Shown piece after piece: positions 1 to 11,096 of a stretch of 30,000 nucleotides of DNA. A model generated the notes under the pieces. The model made no database searches and was not told the DNA's origin. It was given only the letters and a program-made list of their open reading frames with translations. Both the position numbers and the translations under genes were made by a program. The DNA is taken from assembly GCF_964340395.1 (NCBI RefSeq), contig NC_135567.1:18885306-18915305 (forward strand). The letters run 5' to 3'. This DNA comes from Glandiceps talaboti. Taxonomy: Eukaryota > Hemichordata > Enteropneusta > Spengelidae. The stretch's first letter is position 1. The number at the start of each line of letters is the position of its first letter.

Positions 1-681
1 AGGACAGAACCTGATACGAACAGGGAAAGTAAACAACTGAATTGGCACTTGGTACAGCATGTTGGAAGAACAGAGGCTTGTATTACATTCCATCATTTGA
101 TAAGAACAGTTTTTGGCAACTTTAAATAATAGTTCACTTCAACGTAACTGTACCTACCTACCTGACAGTTGTTGGTATCACAAATGATCAAATATATCGT
201 ACTGCCAGTGGTGTCGTCAAATATACCTTACTACCAGAGTGGTGTCGTCAAATATACCTTACTAACAGTGGTTGCAGACTGATCGACACATCGTCTAGGA
301 CTGATTCTTTATATATAGAACGATTGAATGAACTATTTCATCACTACTGTAAAATAGAATGTGTTTATCTTGTGTCCTGTTTTCCATTTCCGTTAAAGAT
401 GTAATTTGTTTGTTTCGAATTCTTAGTCGTGAGTATCATACAATTCAGTGAAATATTTGGCAAATTCTTAATTATGGTCATTTCCTCATTTTCTCCAATA
501 AAACACTTTATCATTACATTTTTTATCGCTAAAATACCACCAGCTTTTTTTCAAATGTGATGTGTGTGTATAAAGTAGTACACGCACATCACATTTACAC
601 AATGTACTAATGTGATGATATCAACTCATCTTTGTATTACATAATAATAATTGTATATTAAATACTAGTAAGGCCATCTAA
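1..681. repeat. dispersed repeat H, copy 1
   Basis: Bases 133-681 are clearly similar to 6652-7388 in direct orientation (shared blocks such as atcacaaatgatcaaatata and ggactgattctttatatata). Bases 1-130 match the reverse complement of about 6480-6600 (cattTGATAAGAACAGTTTTT block). Two units of a 29-bp minisatellite lie at about 203-275. Confidence 0.75.
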
Positions 682-789
682 AACCGGATTTAAACTGAAT
701 GTCTCCGGTAAGAGAATCACTAATACAATGCGTATTTATATTGAATAAACGTCATAACAGGACATTAGCAAGTTGTCACGATCGATGCT

Positions 790-1260
790 AATGACTGTGG
801 CTATGTTGTGTCTGTATCGAACTTTGTCGACATGTCTGGCCGCCAAGGTGGGTTTCGATTCTTGAAACAAGACAAAATTTTCAAGACTAAAGTTTTAGTT
901 TATATTCATTCTCTGTGCCAAATTTGGTGTCTCTACCTTATGTGGTCTATATTTCGTACAGATTTCAATCTGACCTTGCAAGTTCTCAAGTAATGATTGT
1001 GGGTACATACGAATGTCAGTGTTGAATTTGCCGTGGCTGGCAAGTTTGTTCTTTTAACCTAAAACAACAAGAAATTTTGAAGACGAAAATGTTTGTTTAT
1101 ACCCATTGTCTGTGCCAAATTGGCGTCTTTATCATATGTGGTACGGATTTCAATTCGAGTAGTTAGAAAACTACTTAGACTGGGATGTAACTCATTGATA
1201 CTCTGTGCACTGTTTATATTGCGATGGCCTTGAATGTATTTGTACAGTATCCGCACCCAT
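790..1260. repeat. two diverged tandem copies of about 240 bp
   Basis: 790-1020 and 1021-1260 share ordered blocks (ctctgtgccaaattggtgtc-like, tatgtggtc/tatgtggta, gatttcaat). This is probably an old dispersed repeat; the 61- and 76-codon open frames across it look non-coding. Confidence 0.45.
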
Positions 1261-2325
1261 AAGGGGTCATAAAATATTAGACTCGCCAATCAGACTTCTA
1301 CTGTCTTTCATATGACTACTCAAACAATATACACTCACTGATCTATATTTAGTTTTTCTGTGGAGAATGTGTTTATTATGGGAGTGTGTTTTTCTTTCTT
1401 TTTTTTAATTTCCGTTTTTGTGTTTTGAATAAATCTTGGCAACAACATGATTAGAGCCTCCCACAGTTAAGTTACATTCCTGAAAAAGAGAAAGAGCAAA
1501 TAATTATACCAAAACTGCTACTGTGTGTGGAGTGACGATATGTTATTATCTCTCGTACTAGATCATACTGTTAGACATGAGCTTCGATGTCATTATTGCC
1601 CTGATTAGCATGCATGACGTAGTCGACACGACAGTCACGCTGTATTTTCCCGCCAAAATAAGAAACTTCACAAACATATGCAATCAGAATTTTTTTAGGT
1701 GTTTTTAAATATAATTCTTGATCATTGGTATCGCTAGTAAATTTACAAAAATAATATATTAGTTACATGGGATTCTGGGCTAAAATCGAGCTCTAATTTC
1801 TCCGGAATGTATGTCAATGGTACAGTGTACTAGCGAGGTTGGCCGCCAAATTCATTATTGCAAGTGTGAAATGATTTCAATCGGCCGTTTTTCAATAAAA
1901 CAAAAACAAGAAATATGCGCAGTAAAAATTCAAAAAAATCCTAATTTTGAAACATAGTGGAAATGATTCTGTAATTCGTATAGATGTCAATTTATTGAAA
2001 ATTTATTTGCCAAACACGGAACGGATCATGTAACAGTCACTAAAACACTCTATTCACGTTCAAATTTTACATAACAACATACCTACCTTCATAAAAACAG
2101 GAATCGATATAACGACATATAAAATCCCCTATTTCTCAAGCGAAAAAAAACCATGTCAGGCGCTCCAACGGTTACTGCATTTATACGATAGCATCTCGGA
2201 TATGAAGGGAAATCTCATTAACATATTACAATTTGTACACTAGTTCCTCACCTGTGAAGGCAGTCTTCTGATTTCCCCTCGGGTTATTTCTTATTCAAAT
2301 CATTCACTACATCTTTAAGCGAAAT

Positions 2326-2760
2326 CAACAAATTTTATAAGAGATATGCACTTTGTTATGTTTAACGTATTGTATTGAAATTGTATTGAAATTGAAGTAC
2401 GCAGCTTAAGATATAGCCTAATTACGAAAATCATTAATTATGCAAATTATTCATTAACACTGTAAGGTTCATCAGCAAACTTTATAGGACATATATGCGT
2501 CTCCTAATGGTTAACATATGTACTAATATTGTATTGAAATTGAAGAATACATTCTTAAGATATAGCCTAATTACCGAAATTCATTAATTATGCAAATTGT
2601 TAATTAACATTGTAAGCTCAATCAACAAACCTTATAGGACATATGCGCCATGTTATGGTTAAGATATGCACCAAATTATATTGAATTTGAAGTATGCATT
2701 CCAAAGATATAGCATAATTACTCAAAACTCAATTAAGTATGCTAATATCTAATTAATGTT
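2326..2760. repeat. tandem repeat, three units of about 148 bp
   Basis: Units start at 2326, 2473 and 2623 with ca(a/g)caaa(c/t)tttata and share tattgaa(a)ttgaag, aagatatagcctaattac and aattatgcaaatt. The last unit is the most diverged. Confidence 0.8.
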
Positions 2761-2928
2761 CATTGGATGTTTACCATGCATCATCATCATCATCAACATC
2801 ATCACCACCACCATCTCCACAACCACCACTATGGAATGGTCAGTGGGTACATCACTTACTGGTAAATACCCTTTCGTCTTTTTTGTGTGTGTTTGTCCAG
2901 CCCGTGTACATGTAGTCTGCAGATCCGT

Positions 2929-3405
2929 GGGGAAACACAAAAATAACCCTCCCTACTTCAGTGAAGACAACTGCAGAGTCAATCATGAACAAGTAAATGA
3001 CATCTGCCCCACATACACACATGCTCTAAAGTACTAAATAAAAAGAACAGTAACTGCCATAAATAGTATGAGTGACAGGTTTGTTGAGAATAACAAGTAA
3101 ATTGCATCGTCACACCACTTTAGACAAGCTGTCCTGACCAGAAATATTTCTTTCTTCTGTTTGGCCTAAGTTTGTATGAATTCCACTGTATTCAGTTCAA
3201 GCGCATATTATAAATTTAGCTTTTAGTTTTAATAGGTTGTTGGCATATTTTCGGTAATTAGATACGGTGGCCACACAAAAGAAAGCTGTTGTTTCTGGTG
3301 AGGAAACGTTGCCTAAAGTGGTGTGACAACGCGAATTTTTTTGTTATGATTAGTTCTGCAGTTGTCTTCCCTAGCAATTAATATAGGGAGAGTTATTTTG
3401 TGTTT
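2929..3405. repeat. large fold-back element
   Basis: The left arm 2929-2995 (ggaaacacaaaaataaccct, gaagacaactgcaga) is the imperfect reverse complement of 3343-3405 (ctgcagttgtcttcc, agttattttgtgtttg). Inner blocks at about 3110-3125 (cacaccactttag) and 3313-3326 (ctaaagtggtgtg) are also inverted. It is about 480 bp overall. Confidence 0.65.
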
Positions 3406-4033
3406 GTCTGTCGGTCGAAACAGGAATGTATACACTTAAACCGGTGACGAAGCAGGGCAATAATATCGTATCACTTCACTGTATTAAAGTTGTTAAACTG
3501 TTACGATGCTTATCATGAAGTATGCAAACCTTTTGATGTGTAATTATAGCAATGTTATGTGGGTTTGAATTTTGTTTATTATTTGCCATGGAAACGGGTG
3601 TGTATATCCCGCGTTTATAGGGGATCACGAAAGTTGAGTGAAGGCAAGGAGGGCAAGCTTTCATGTGCTGAGAATAAGAGGCGGGCATTTGAACAACATT
3701 TTTTGAGAACTAACTTTCCTTGGGACTTGAAAACTCACAGATATAGAGCTAAATTTCTTGCATAAATCATGAAATTGCAAGACTACTAAGATTACGGAAG
3801 TCTTCCACTTTAAATCTGGTATTTGATATCATAACTTAATTATATTACTGTACACCATGAAAAGTTAGTATAACATCACCTGTGAGTAAATATGTTTTGT
3901 ATATGGTGCAATATATCCAATCAAATTGATATTTGGGTCCGCATCTAAAAAGCAGTGCCTCTAAGACTTTCAAGATTTCATCCAGTTACTTTACTACATA
4001 TGGACATAATCGATTCCTAATTGAAATGTCAAA

Positions 4034-4500
4034 TTATGTATATGTGTGTGTGTATGTATGTATGTATGTGTGTATCATTGTATGTATGTATGTATGTATG
4101 TATGTATGTATGTATGTCTGTCTGTCTGTCTGTATGTATGTATGTATGTATGTATGTATGTATGTATGTATGTGTGTGTATGTATGTATGTATGTATGTA
4201 TGTATGTATGTATGTATGTATGTATGTATGTATGTATGTATGTCTGTCTCTGTCTGTCTGTCGGTCTGTCTGTCTGACTGTCTGTCTGTCTGTCTGTCTG
4301 TATGTATGTATGTATGTATGTATGTATGTATGTATGTATGTATGTATGTATGTATGTATGTATGTATGTATGCATGCATGCATGCATGCATGCATGCATG
4401 TATGTATGTATGTATGTATGTATGTATGTATGTATGCCGGCCTGTCTGTCTGTCTGTCTTTCTGTCTGTCTGTCCGTCTGTCTGTCTGTCTGTCTGCCAC
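4034..4500. repeat. (ATGT)n/(CTGT)n/(ATGC)n microsatellite
   Basis: Alternating blocks of TATG, TCTG and a CATG-type centre (about 4372-4400). All open frames across it on both strands are translations of the repeat. Confidence 0.98.
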
Positions 4501-4736
4501 TCCTTCCCTATGCTTGCATCTTTATGTATGTGTTTGATTATGTGTGTATGTCTTTGTGCATGTGTACACATGTTGCTGATGTGTATATCGAAACCGCTAA
4601 TTTCTCAATCATTCTAACTACATTGTATGATCTGTTTGCCATGCATAATGTATTGGTACTGTACATATATACATTAGTTACTGTATACATTCCAACAATG
4701 ACACACAGACACTGAAGAACATTAATATGCCAACCC

Positions 4737-4742
4737 TTTATT
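4737..4742 (-). terminator. polyadenylation signal AATAAA
   Basis: Canonical AATAAA about 145 nt after the stop of the 90-aa secreted-protein gene on the same strand. Confidence 0.5.
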
Positions 4743-4887
4743 TCATTTCATATTCAAGCATTAACTATGCTTTTTATAGATTCCATTTCCACCACCAAAC
4801 ATGTTAGTACACATAAATTCAATTGATTACACATTGGTGAAAGATAACTCCACGCACGCCCATGTTTTCCTTGGACTCTTGTATGTG

Positions 4888-5011
4888 TTATTGAACTGTA
4901 TCTGCCAGTGTCTCTAGAGGTCCCTTTCGTTCAAGGATCTGCTGTTGCAATTGCGTCATGACGGCATTGGTAATTTCATCGACCAATATCTTGTCGAGAA
5001 CTTTCAGAAAC
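4888..5011 (-). CDS. secreted-protein gene, last coding exon (residues 50-90)
   Basis: It starts after tttaattcacag, completes Pro50 and runs to TAA at 4888. Non-repetitive, protein-like sequence stands between microsatellite and 3' UTR. Confidence 0.72.
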
Positions 5012-5070
5012 CTGTGAATTAATGGATAGATTGAATTAGGTACATACACATACATACATACATACATACA

Positions 5071-5104
<34 letters not shown>

Positions 5105-5567
5105 CATACATACATATATACATACATACATACAGTGCATACATACGTACGTACGTACGTACGTACAATGCATACAATACATACATGCATACATACATAC
5201 ATACATACATACATACATACGTACGTACGTACGTACGTACGTACGTACGTACATACATACATACATACATACATACATACATACATACATACATACATAC
5301 ATGCGTGCGTGCGTACGTACGTACGTACGTACATACATACATACATACATACATACATACATACATACATACATACATACATACATACATACATACATGT
5401 ATGCAAGCAAATACTTACGGATCAAGGATTTGTTGTTGCTGTTTGGAACTCAGCTCAAGAAAAGATTTACGTAATTGACGTTTTGGTAAATGTCTAGCAT
5501 CTGTAGTCACAGTTGCCAAGGCAACTAAACAGAGGAGAGCAATCCCGATTTTCTTAGTGAGAACCAT
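4888..5567 (-). CDS. unrecognised 90-aa secreted protein (2 exons)
   Basis: CDS on the minus strand: 5567-5419 and 5011-4888. Exon 1 starts MVLTKKIGIALLCLVALATV, a clear signal peptide (basic n-region, hydrophobic core), with cleavage likely near residue 24 (TTDA|RHLP). A dibasic KR at 29-30 could be a processing site. Exon 1 ends ...QQQQILDP with donor GATCC|gtaagt; exon 2 begins after ttaattcacag and encodes FLKVLDKILVDEITNAVMTQ and then LQQQILERKGPLETLADTVQ and TAA. The codon split (CC|G) fits. The mature part has no Cys and looks helical and amphipathic. The intron is nearly all tetranucleotide repeat. An acceptor-like ataattatag at 5576 suggests an upstream untranslated exon. Function is unknown; a peptide precursor is one possibility. 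Confidence 0.75.
5041..5399. repeat. (ACAT)n/(ACGT)n microsatellite in an intron
   Basis: ACAT runs with interspersed self-complementary (ACGT)n blocks at about 5145-5165, 5220-5250 and 5312-5330. It fills most of the 407-nt intron of the 90-aa secreted-protein gene. Confidence 0.98.
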
Positions 5568-5575
5568 TATTACGT
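5419..5575 (-). CDS. secreted-protein gene, exon with start codon (residues 1-50)
   Basis: It contains 8 nt of 5' UTR after a possible acceptor (tttgttttataattatag), ATG at 5567 in context taataATGG, the signal peptide, and the donor gtaagt at 5418. The coding part is 149 nt. Confidence 0.72.
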
Positions 5576-5664
5576 CTATAATTATAAAACAAATATATGT
5601 AAAGTTTAAAATTTGGTAAATATGTGATATAACCTTTAGTTAATTTTACTTGCAACAGATCAGC

Positions 5665-5665
<1 letters not shown>

Positions 5666-5722
<57 letters not shown>

Positions 5723-5853
5723 TACATACATACATACATACATACATACATACCCAGTACATACATACATACATACATACATACATACATACATACATAC
5801 ATACATACATACATACATACATACATACATACATACCCAGTACATACATACAT

Positions 5854-5896
<43 letters not shown>

Positions 5897-5980
5897 TACA
5901 TACATACATACATACATACATACATACATACATACATACATACATACATACATACATACATACATACATACATACATACA
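5666..5980. repeat. (CA)n-(ACAT)n-(CAGA)n microsatellite
   Basis: A CA run (about 5666-5718), ACAT runs interrupted twice by acccagtac, and a CAGA block at about 5855-5895. It lies upstream of the secreted-protein start, possibly in its first intron. Confidence 0.98.
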
Positions 5981-6280
5981 AATGCTTAAGGAACTTATGA
6001 GAAAGTCCGAATAAATAGAATGATGTAATCCGATGTTGCGAATAGAAATTCTTTTTCAAGGTATTTATGGGCAACATTTCAAAAATCTTGGATAACATTT
6101 ATTTTTTTCGATCTAAAGTAAGTTTTGAATGGTATAACCAAAATTTAAAGATTTTAATGTATAAAAATGTATTACATTGCAAAGACAATAAAACGGCAAA
6201 ATTTGTAATGAAAAGCTTATGGTCATAAAGTGGGTGGGGGATATATGAAGATGTCAACTGACTACTGCATCTGCCGACAT

Positions 6281-6637
6281 CAGACCATGGACAAGCAGAA
6301 CCTGTAACAAACAGGGAAAGTAAACAACTGAATTGGATTAACAACACTTTACTCAGCAGGATGGAACTGCAGAGACTGACATTGTATGATTGTTTGATAA
6401 GAACAGTTTTATGATCGTCGTTTTATGACCTTTTTATGTGTAAATGAAATGCCAGGGGAACTGGAAATTTGTTTATGAGGGTGAACTGTTATGTAAAGTG
6501 GCCATAAAAACTGTTCTTATCAAATGATGCAATGTAATACAAGTCTCTGTACTTCCAATTAGCCAACATGTTGTGCCAAGTGTTGTTAATCCAATACAGT
6601 TGTTTAATTTCCCTGTTTGTAACAGGTCCATGGTCTG
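6281..6637. repeat. fold-back palindrome, part of repeat H
   Basis: Left arm from 6281 (cagaccatggacaagcagaa) and right arm ending at 6637 (caggtccatggtctg) are long imperfect inverted repeats, including gataagaacagttttat and its complement at about 6507. The open frames here are made from the arms. Confidence 0.75.
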
Positions 6638-6651
6638 ATGGCAATCATAGT

Positions 6652-7388
6652 TCACCACAATATAACTGTACTTACCTGACACTTGTTCGTATCACAAATG
6701 ATCAAATATATCGTACTACCAGTGGTGTCGTCAAATGTATCTTACTACCAGTGGTGTCGTCAAATATATCTTACTACCAGTGGTGTCGTCAAATATACCT
6801 TACTACCAGTGGTGTCGTCAAATATACCTTACTACCAGTGGTGTCGTCAAATATACCTGACTACCAGTGGTTGCAGACTGATGGACACATCATCTAGGAC
6901 TGATTCTTTATATATAGAACGATTGAATGAACTATTTCGTCAGTACTCTAAAACAGAAATAATGTGTTTATCTTTTATTCTGTTCCATCCATTTTATCCG
7001 TTAAAAGGGGTAATTTGTTTATTTCAAATTCGCAGTCGTGAGTATCATACAATTCAGTGATATATTTGGCAAATTTTTAATTATGGTAATTACATTTTTT
7101 TCCAATAAAGACACTCTAGTTTTATCAATACATTTTTTCGCTAAAACACCAGCTGTTTCAGTTTCTGTTTTTATTTGGCAAATTCTTAATTATGGTAATT
7201 ACATTTTTTTCCAATAAAGACACTCTAATTTTATCATTACATTTGTTATCACTAAAACACCAATTTTTTTTTCAATTAGTGTAAATGTAGTGTATGTGTA
7301 CTATTGTATTACTAATGGTGATGATACCAACACCTCTTTCTATTAAAAAATGATAATAGCAAATTAAATACTAGTTTGGTCATCTAAA
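6652..7388. repeat. dispersed repeat H, copy 2, with 29-bp minisatellite
   Basis: It matches 133-681. It carries five 29-bp units (taccagtggtgtcgtcaaat core) at 6717-6861, against two in copy 1, and an internal tandem duplication of about 117 bp (7068-7260; shared block ccaataaagacactcta). Confidence 0.75.
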
Positions 7389-7954
7389 AAAAATAATCCG
7401 ACCGACCCTAGTTTAAGCCCCTAAAAAATCTTTTTGCATGCAAAAAAGTAAAATTTTGAAAATTTTCTTCTAGTTCCGTATACATCCTCATGCCTTTGCG
7501 TGTTCTGTGGTCACTTTTTAAAAAAAGCATATTCCAGGAGAAACCATGTTTTTTTTTTAGACATAACAGTATTGTAACTCATTCGTCGACTTAACTTATA
7601 ATTGTCTTCCTTTCCTTCATTTACACTTCATCAAACTCCTACAGAAGTCTTGTGATTGGCGAGTATCTTATCTTGGGGTCGAAGTAATTTTAAGGAAAAT
7701 AAAATTCTGACCTATCAACGTTATTTTTTATGTCATGTTATGGGAAACAGACATTTTTTTTATTTTGCCTAAATTGCCCATAGTTTATTTTTATAGTGTA
7801 TTCAGTCTATAGAACTCTTTGTCCTTAATTGATAGCATACAATAATTTAGATATTTGAAATTTGATATTAACATCATTAATGCAAAGTACGATGAATGTA
7901 TAATTTAAAATTTTCAGAGATGATGGTGGTGGTTGTGGTTGTGGTGGTGGTGGT

Positions 7955-7965
7955 GGTGATAGTGG

Positions 7966-8050
<85 letters not shown>

Positions 8051-8120
8051 ATGATGATGATGATGATGATGATGATGATGGTGCTGGTGTTGTTGTTGTT
8101 GGTGGTGGTGCTGATGATGA

Positions 8121-8155
<35 letters not shown>

Positions 8156-8194
8156 GTGGTGGTGATGGTGGTTGTGAGGATGCTGATAATGATT

Positions 8195-8247
<53 letters not shown>

Positions 8248-8269
8248 AGTGATGATAATGATGATGATA

Positions 8270-8326
<57 letters not shown>

Positions 8327-8346
8327 TATGATGATGATGATGTATG

Positions 8347-8387
<41 letters not shown>

Positions 8388-8390
8388 AAA
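7955..8390. repeat. (GAT)n trinucleotide repeat
   Basis: Long GAT/ATG runs interrupted by GGT-rich patches. The poly-Met/Ile/Ser/Asp open frames are artefacts. Confidence 0.98.
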
Positions 8391-8998
8391 ATTGTTTATT
8401 ACAGCTTCTATTCTGCACTATTAAGAGGTTCAGTTATGGCATGAAAATATACATGGTACGAGTAACGAACAAGCCCCTTAGCCCAGTCCGATAATGTTTC
8501 GGCCAAAATTGTATATACCGAACTTCCTGAAACAACGCTCGCATTCGCAAGACATTCACATGTCCACACATACCAAATTCATTAGAAAAATCGCCACTTG
8601 CTCATTGTTGTCACGTATTTTCATAGAAGAATCGCTGCGTTGTTCACTGTACATTCAAATTTGACAACAGGCACCACGAAGTTAGGGGGCCTTTCATACC
8701 ATACCCTAGCCTGTCTCCATGGTTGAAATTTTGAAGTAGGTACCGTAATGGCTTATTCTCATTTCACAGTGACATAACATGTTGTATGTAGAACAGCCAG
8801 AGTGAGAGTGAATATAGGTCATTCACTCGATGTCAGCTCCAAGATGCATCGCGCGTATCTCAAACTATGGTTGTATTCTGTTCACAGATGGGGGGAGGGG
8901 GGGGGTGCACCCTCATCTCGGATGGATGGTTGCTCCACCAGATTTACAACACAGATTCAATGACATATTTACCCTGGTAACTTATCAGTAAAAGTGAA

Positions 8999-9149
8999 GG
9001 ATTAGGTATTTATTTAGGATTTTTAATTTATAAAACAATTTTATCATGGCGTCACTTGAAAAATCAACGTGAAACAACATATGCCAAGTCTGTGTTTGTA
9101 ACTCAATACATTGCAAATGATTCATATATCCTAAATAAATACCCAATCC
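8999..9149. repeat. short fold-back element
   Basis: ggattaggtatttatttagg (8999-9018) is inverted at 9130-9149 (cctaaataaatacccaatcc), with about 110 bp between the arms. Confidence 0.7.
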
Positions 9150-9398
9150 TCATCCATATGGCCACTTGAAAACATTGTGAAATACAGCTGTTACATTCAC
9201 CGATTCACTTCACTGATACAATGAACGACCAATTTATTGGCTGTGAATCTATGTCAGATTAATGTGGAGGTTGTTATTTTTTATTTAATCGATATTAAAC
9301 ATTACATCGTATTGGATTGTAGACACTGTGGCTTTGAGATCAGTGTGACAACGGACGGATGATTCTAATGTATGTTGAGTAGCCCATAGGGTGACGTT

Positions 9399-9512
9399 GT
9401 CTCGGTTACCCAGACTCTCGCCGCTGGGGTCTCTTCTACGAGACCGCCCAGACGCTTAGTAAGGTCTCGTAGGCAGCGCCCACAGCGGCGAGAGTGTGGG
9501 TAACCGAGAGAC
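9399..9512. repeat. MITE-like family A, copy 1
   Basis: A near-perfect hairpin with terminal inverted repeats gtctcggttacccagactct and its complement; the centre includes complementary gtctcttctacgagac/ggtctcgtaggc. GC-rich against an AT-rich background. Confidence 0.85.
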
Positions 9513-9707
9513 TACCCAAAGGGGCGCGGGTGCGTCTTATTTCTTAGATTGTTGTTTTCCTTATATATAGAGTCCAGCTATAAAATTTTGACTCGAATAC
9601 ATTTCCCCTACCTCTATAGAAAGAACACATTTATATTATCATGTAGATCATAAATTGGTACACTTGTAGTATCATGATTCGTGTGATGTTTTTTCCTTAG
9701 GAAAATA

Positions 9708-9770
9708 GTCTCGGTTACCCAGACTCTCGCCACTAGGACCTCCCCAAACGAGAATCTGGGAAAACGAGTC
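9708..9770. repeat. MITE-like family A, copy 2 (internally deleted)
   Basis: Starts gtctcggttacccagactct and ends with the degenerate inverse (agaatctgggaaaacgag) after only 63 bp. Confidence 0.75.
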
Positions 9771-9973
9771 CATGGAGGAATTAGCTTCTGGAGCAGTGCA
9801 TCATGGGGAGTGCTTCAAGTTCAACATTGCTGGCTGAATGATTTGGGTACCTTCAGCTACAGATTATCACTTCTCAAGCAACTGATATATATTACAACAA
9901 ACAGGCCTCATAAACCCATTTTTTATGCTTGGAAGAAATGTACTGTGTGACTTCCGTCGTGGGGTAGTTGGAA

Positions 9974-10042
9974 CATGGTTTTCCCACACTCTCCTTTGGG
10001 GAAGTCTTATAGGCAGAGCCCCCAGCGGCGAGAGTCTGGGTA
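9974..10042. repeat. MITE-like family A, copy 3 (degraded)
   Basis: Contains cccagcggcgagagtctggg as in copy 1; the left arm is diverged (ggttttcccacactctc). Confidence 0.65.
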
Positions 10043-10165
10043 TACAAAACCAAAACTAGTTTTCTTAAGGATGTGATGTTTTTATTTCCTGAGGAAAACG
10101 GCAATCTAAACAATAATACGCATCCCTGGGAGTAACCTTTGACATTGGATCTAAACGGGCCATTC

Positions 10166-10245
10166 TCGCAAACCAAAGTTATTATTTCTACCACTAAATT
10201 TCGGCTCGTTGAGAACGTTGCCGTAAAACAGACCGTGGTTTGCGA
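10166..10245. repeat. MITE-like family B, copy 1
   Basis: tcgcaaacca at the left and tggtttgcga at the right; the interior shares gagaacgttgccgtaaaaca with the copy at 16.9 kb. The 148-codon minus-strand frame over this area is built from elements A and B. Confidence 0.7.
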
Positions 10246-10514
10246 CGATATCGCGATGAAACGGGTCTGTAAAACTATAAACATTTGACTCTCTAGATAT
10301 AAAGCAGAGGACATGTAGATATTCAAAGACTGCAACAATGTAGTAAAAACTATTGTGACATACTATAACAGTGAAAACTATTGTTATAACTTGGTCGTTC
10401 TACGTCACAACACCCGGCTACGTCATTTGTTCTGCATTTAATAAAATATCGGCGTCAAAACGCTCAAAGTTGCCAGTTTACTTCCCAGCTTGCACCGCGG
10501 TATAAGAATAGTTT

Positions 10515-10618
10515 TCTTCATTCAGTCGGAAAAATGCTCGTGACCTTTTCACTTCTCGCCTTCGACTCGAAAGTACAAGACCCCTTAGGTCAATCATATC
10601 ATATACTTCCAATGGATA
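10515..10618. repeat. MITE-like family D, copy 1 (partial)
   Basis: Left end ttcttcattcagtcggaaaa and right block aagaccccttaggtcaatca match the better copy at 10.8 kb. Its flank (ggtcgttctacgtcac at about 10391 and 10692) is repeated too and is present in diverged form near 19297. Confidence 0.6.
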
Positions 10619-10812
10619 AACACCAGATACCGGGCCTGGGGAATATTCTAATGCTTTATGCATAAGTCAAAAATATGGAATATATTCTCTGGTCGTTCTA
10701 CGTCACGACAACGCGTGTCTACGTCACAAAACGTTCAAAAATTGTCAATATTTTCCCCAATTTTTCTTTTTCTTTGATATTACTGCATGTAGCTGGTATA
10801 TTTATGTTATTC

Positions 10813-10935
10813 TCCAATATTTTTCTTCATTTAGTCGGAAAATACTCGTGACCTAAGGGTTGTCAGTACTCGTCTAGCTAAGGCCCCTTAGGTCAGTCGT
10901 ATTTTCCTTGGCTGAACGAAGAAAAATATTTGGGA
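10813..10935. repeat. MITE-like family D, copy 2 (complete fold-back)
   Basis: Arms of about 50 bp: ccaatatttttcttcattta through tcgtgacctaaggg, inverted as ccccttaggtcagtcgtatt through gaagaaaaatatttggg. Confidence 0.8.
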
Positions 10936-11090
10936 ATAACATCTAAGAATACTATATATAGCTCATTGACCCTGTACACGAATACAGATCTATAATTCAA
11001 CCCAAGCATCTGATGTACATGTTTTTAGAAGTATGCAAAATTTCAGAATTCCACCCCTCCCCTTCCTCCCCTCCGAATCTCGCCAAGTAG

Positions 11091-11096
11091 TTTATT
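11091..11096 (-). terminator. polyadenylation signal AATAAA next to stop
   Basis: AATAAA follows the TGA stop of the 340-aa gene with no intervening base. If used, the 3' UTR would be only a few tens of bases. Confidence 0.55.

Noticed and set aside
2756-3037. 93-codon plus frame with hydrophobic start
   Set aside because: The start is a CAT/CAC repeat and the end lies in a fold-back arm; no downstream gene structure.
4021-4715. Long overlapping open frames on both strands (poly MYVC, IHTY, DRQT)
   Set aside because: Translations of a tetranucleotide microsatellite, whose 4-bp period cycles through three frames without stops.
6568-7060. Repetitive frames with SSNI..YYQWCRQ
   Set aside because: Come from the 29-bp minisatellite, whose length is not a multiple of three.
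7825-8418. 197-codon minus and 98-codon plus frames (poly-Ile/Ser/Met)
   Set aside because: (GAT)n repeat translation; no unique coding sequence.
9892-10338. 148-codon minus frame
   Set aside because: Built from MITE A and B copies; no splice logic or known motif.
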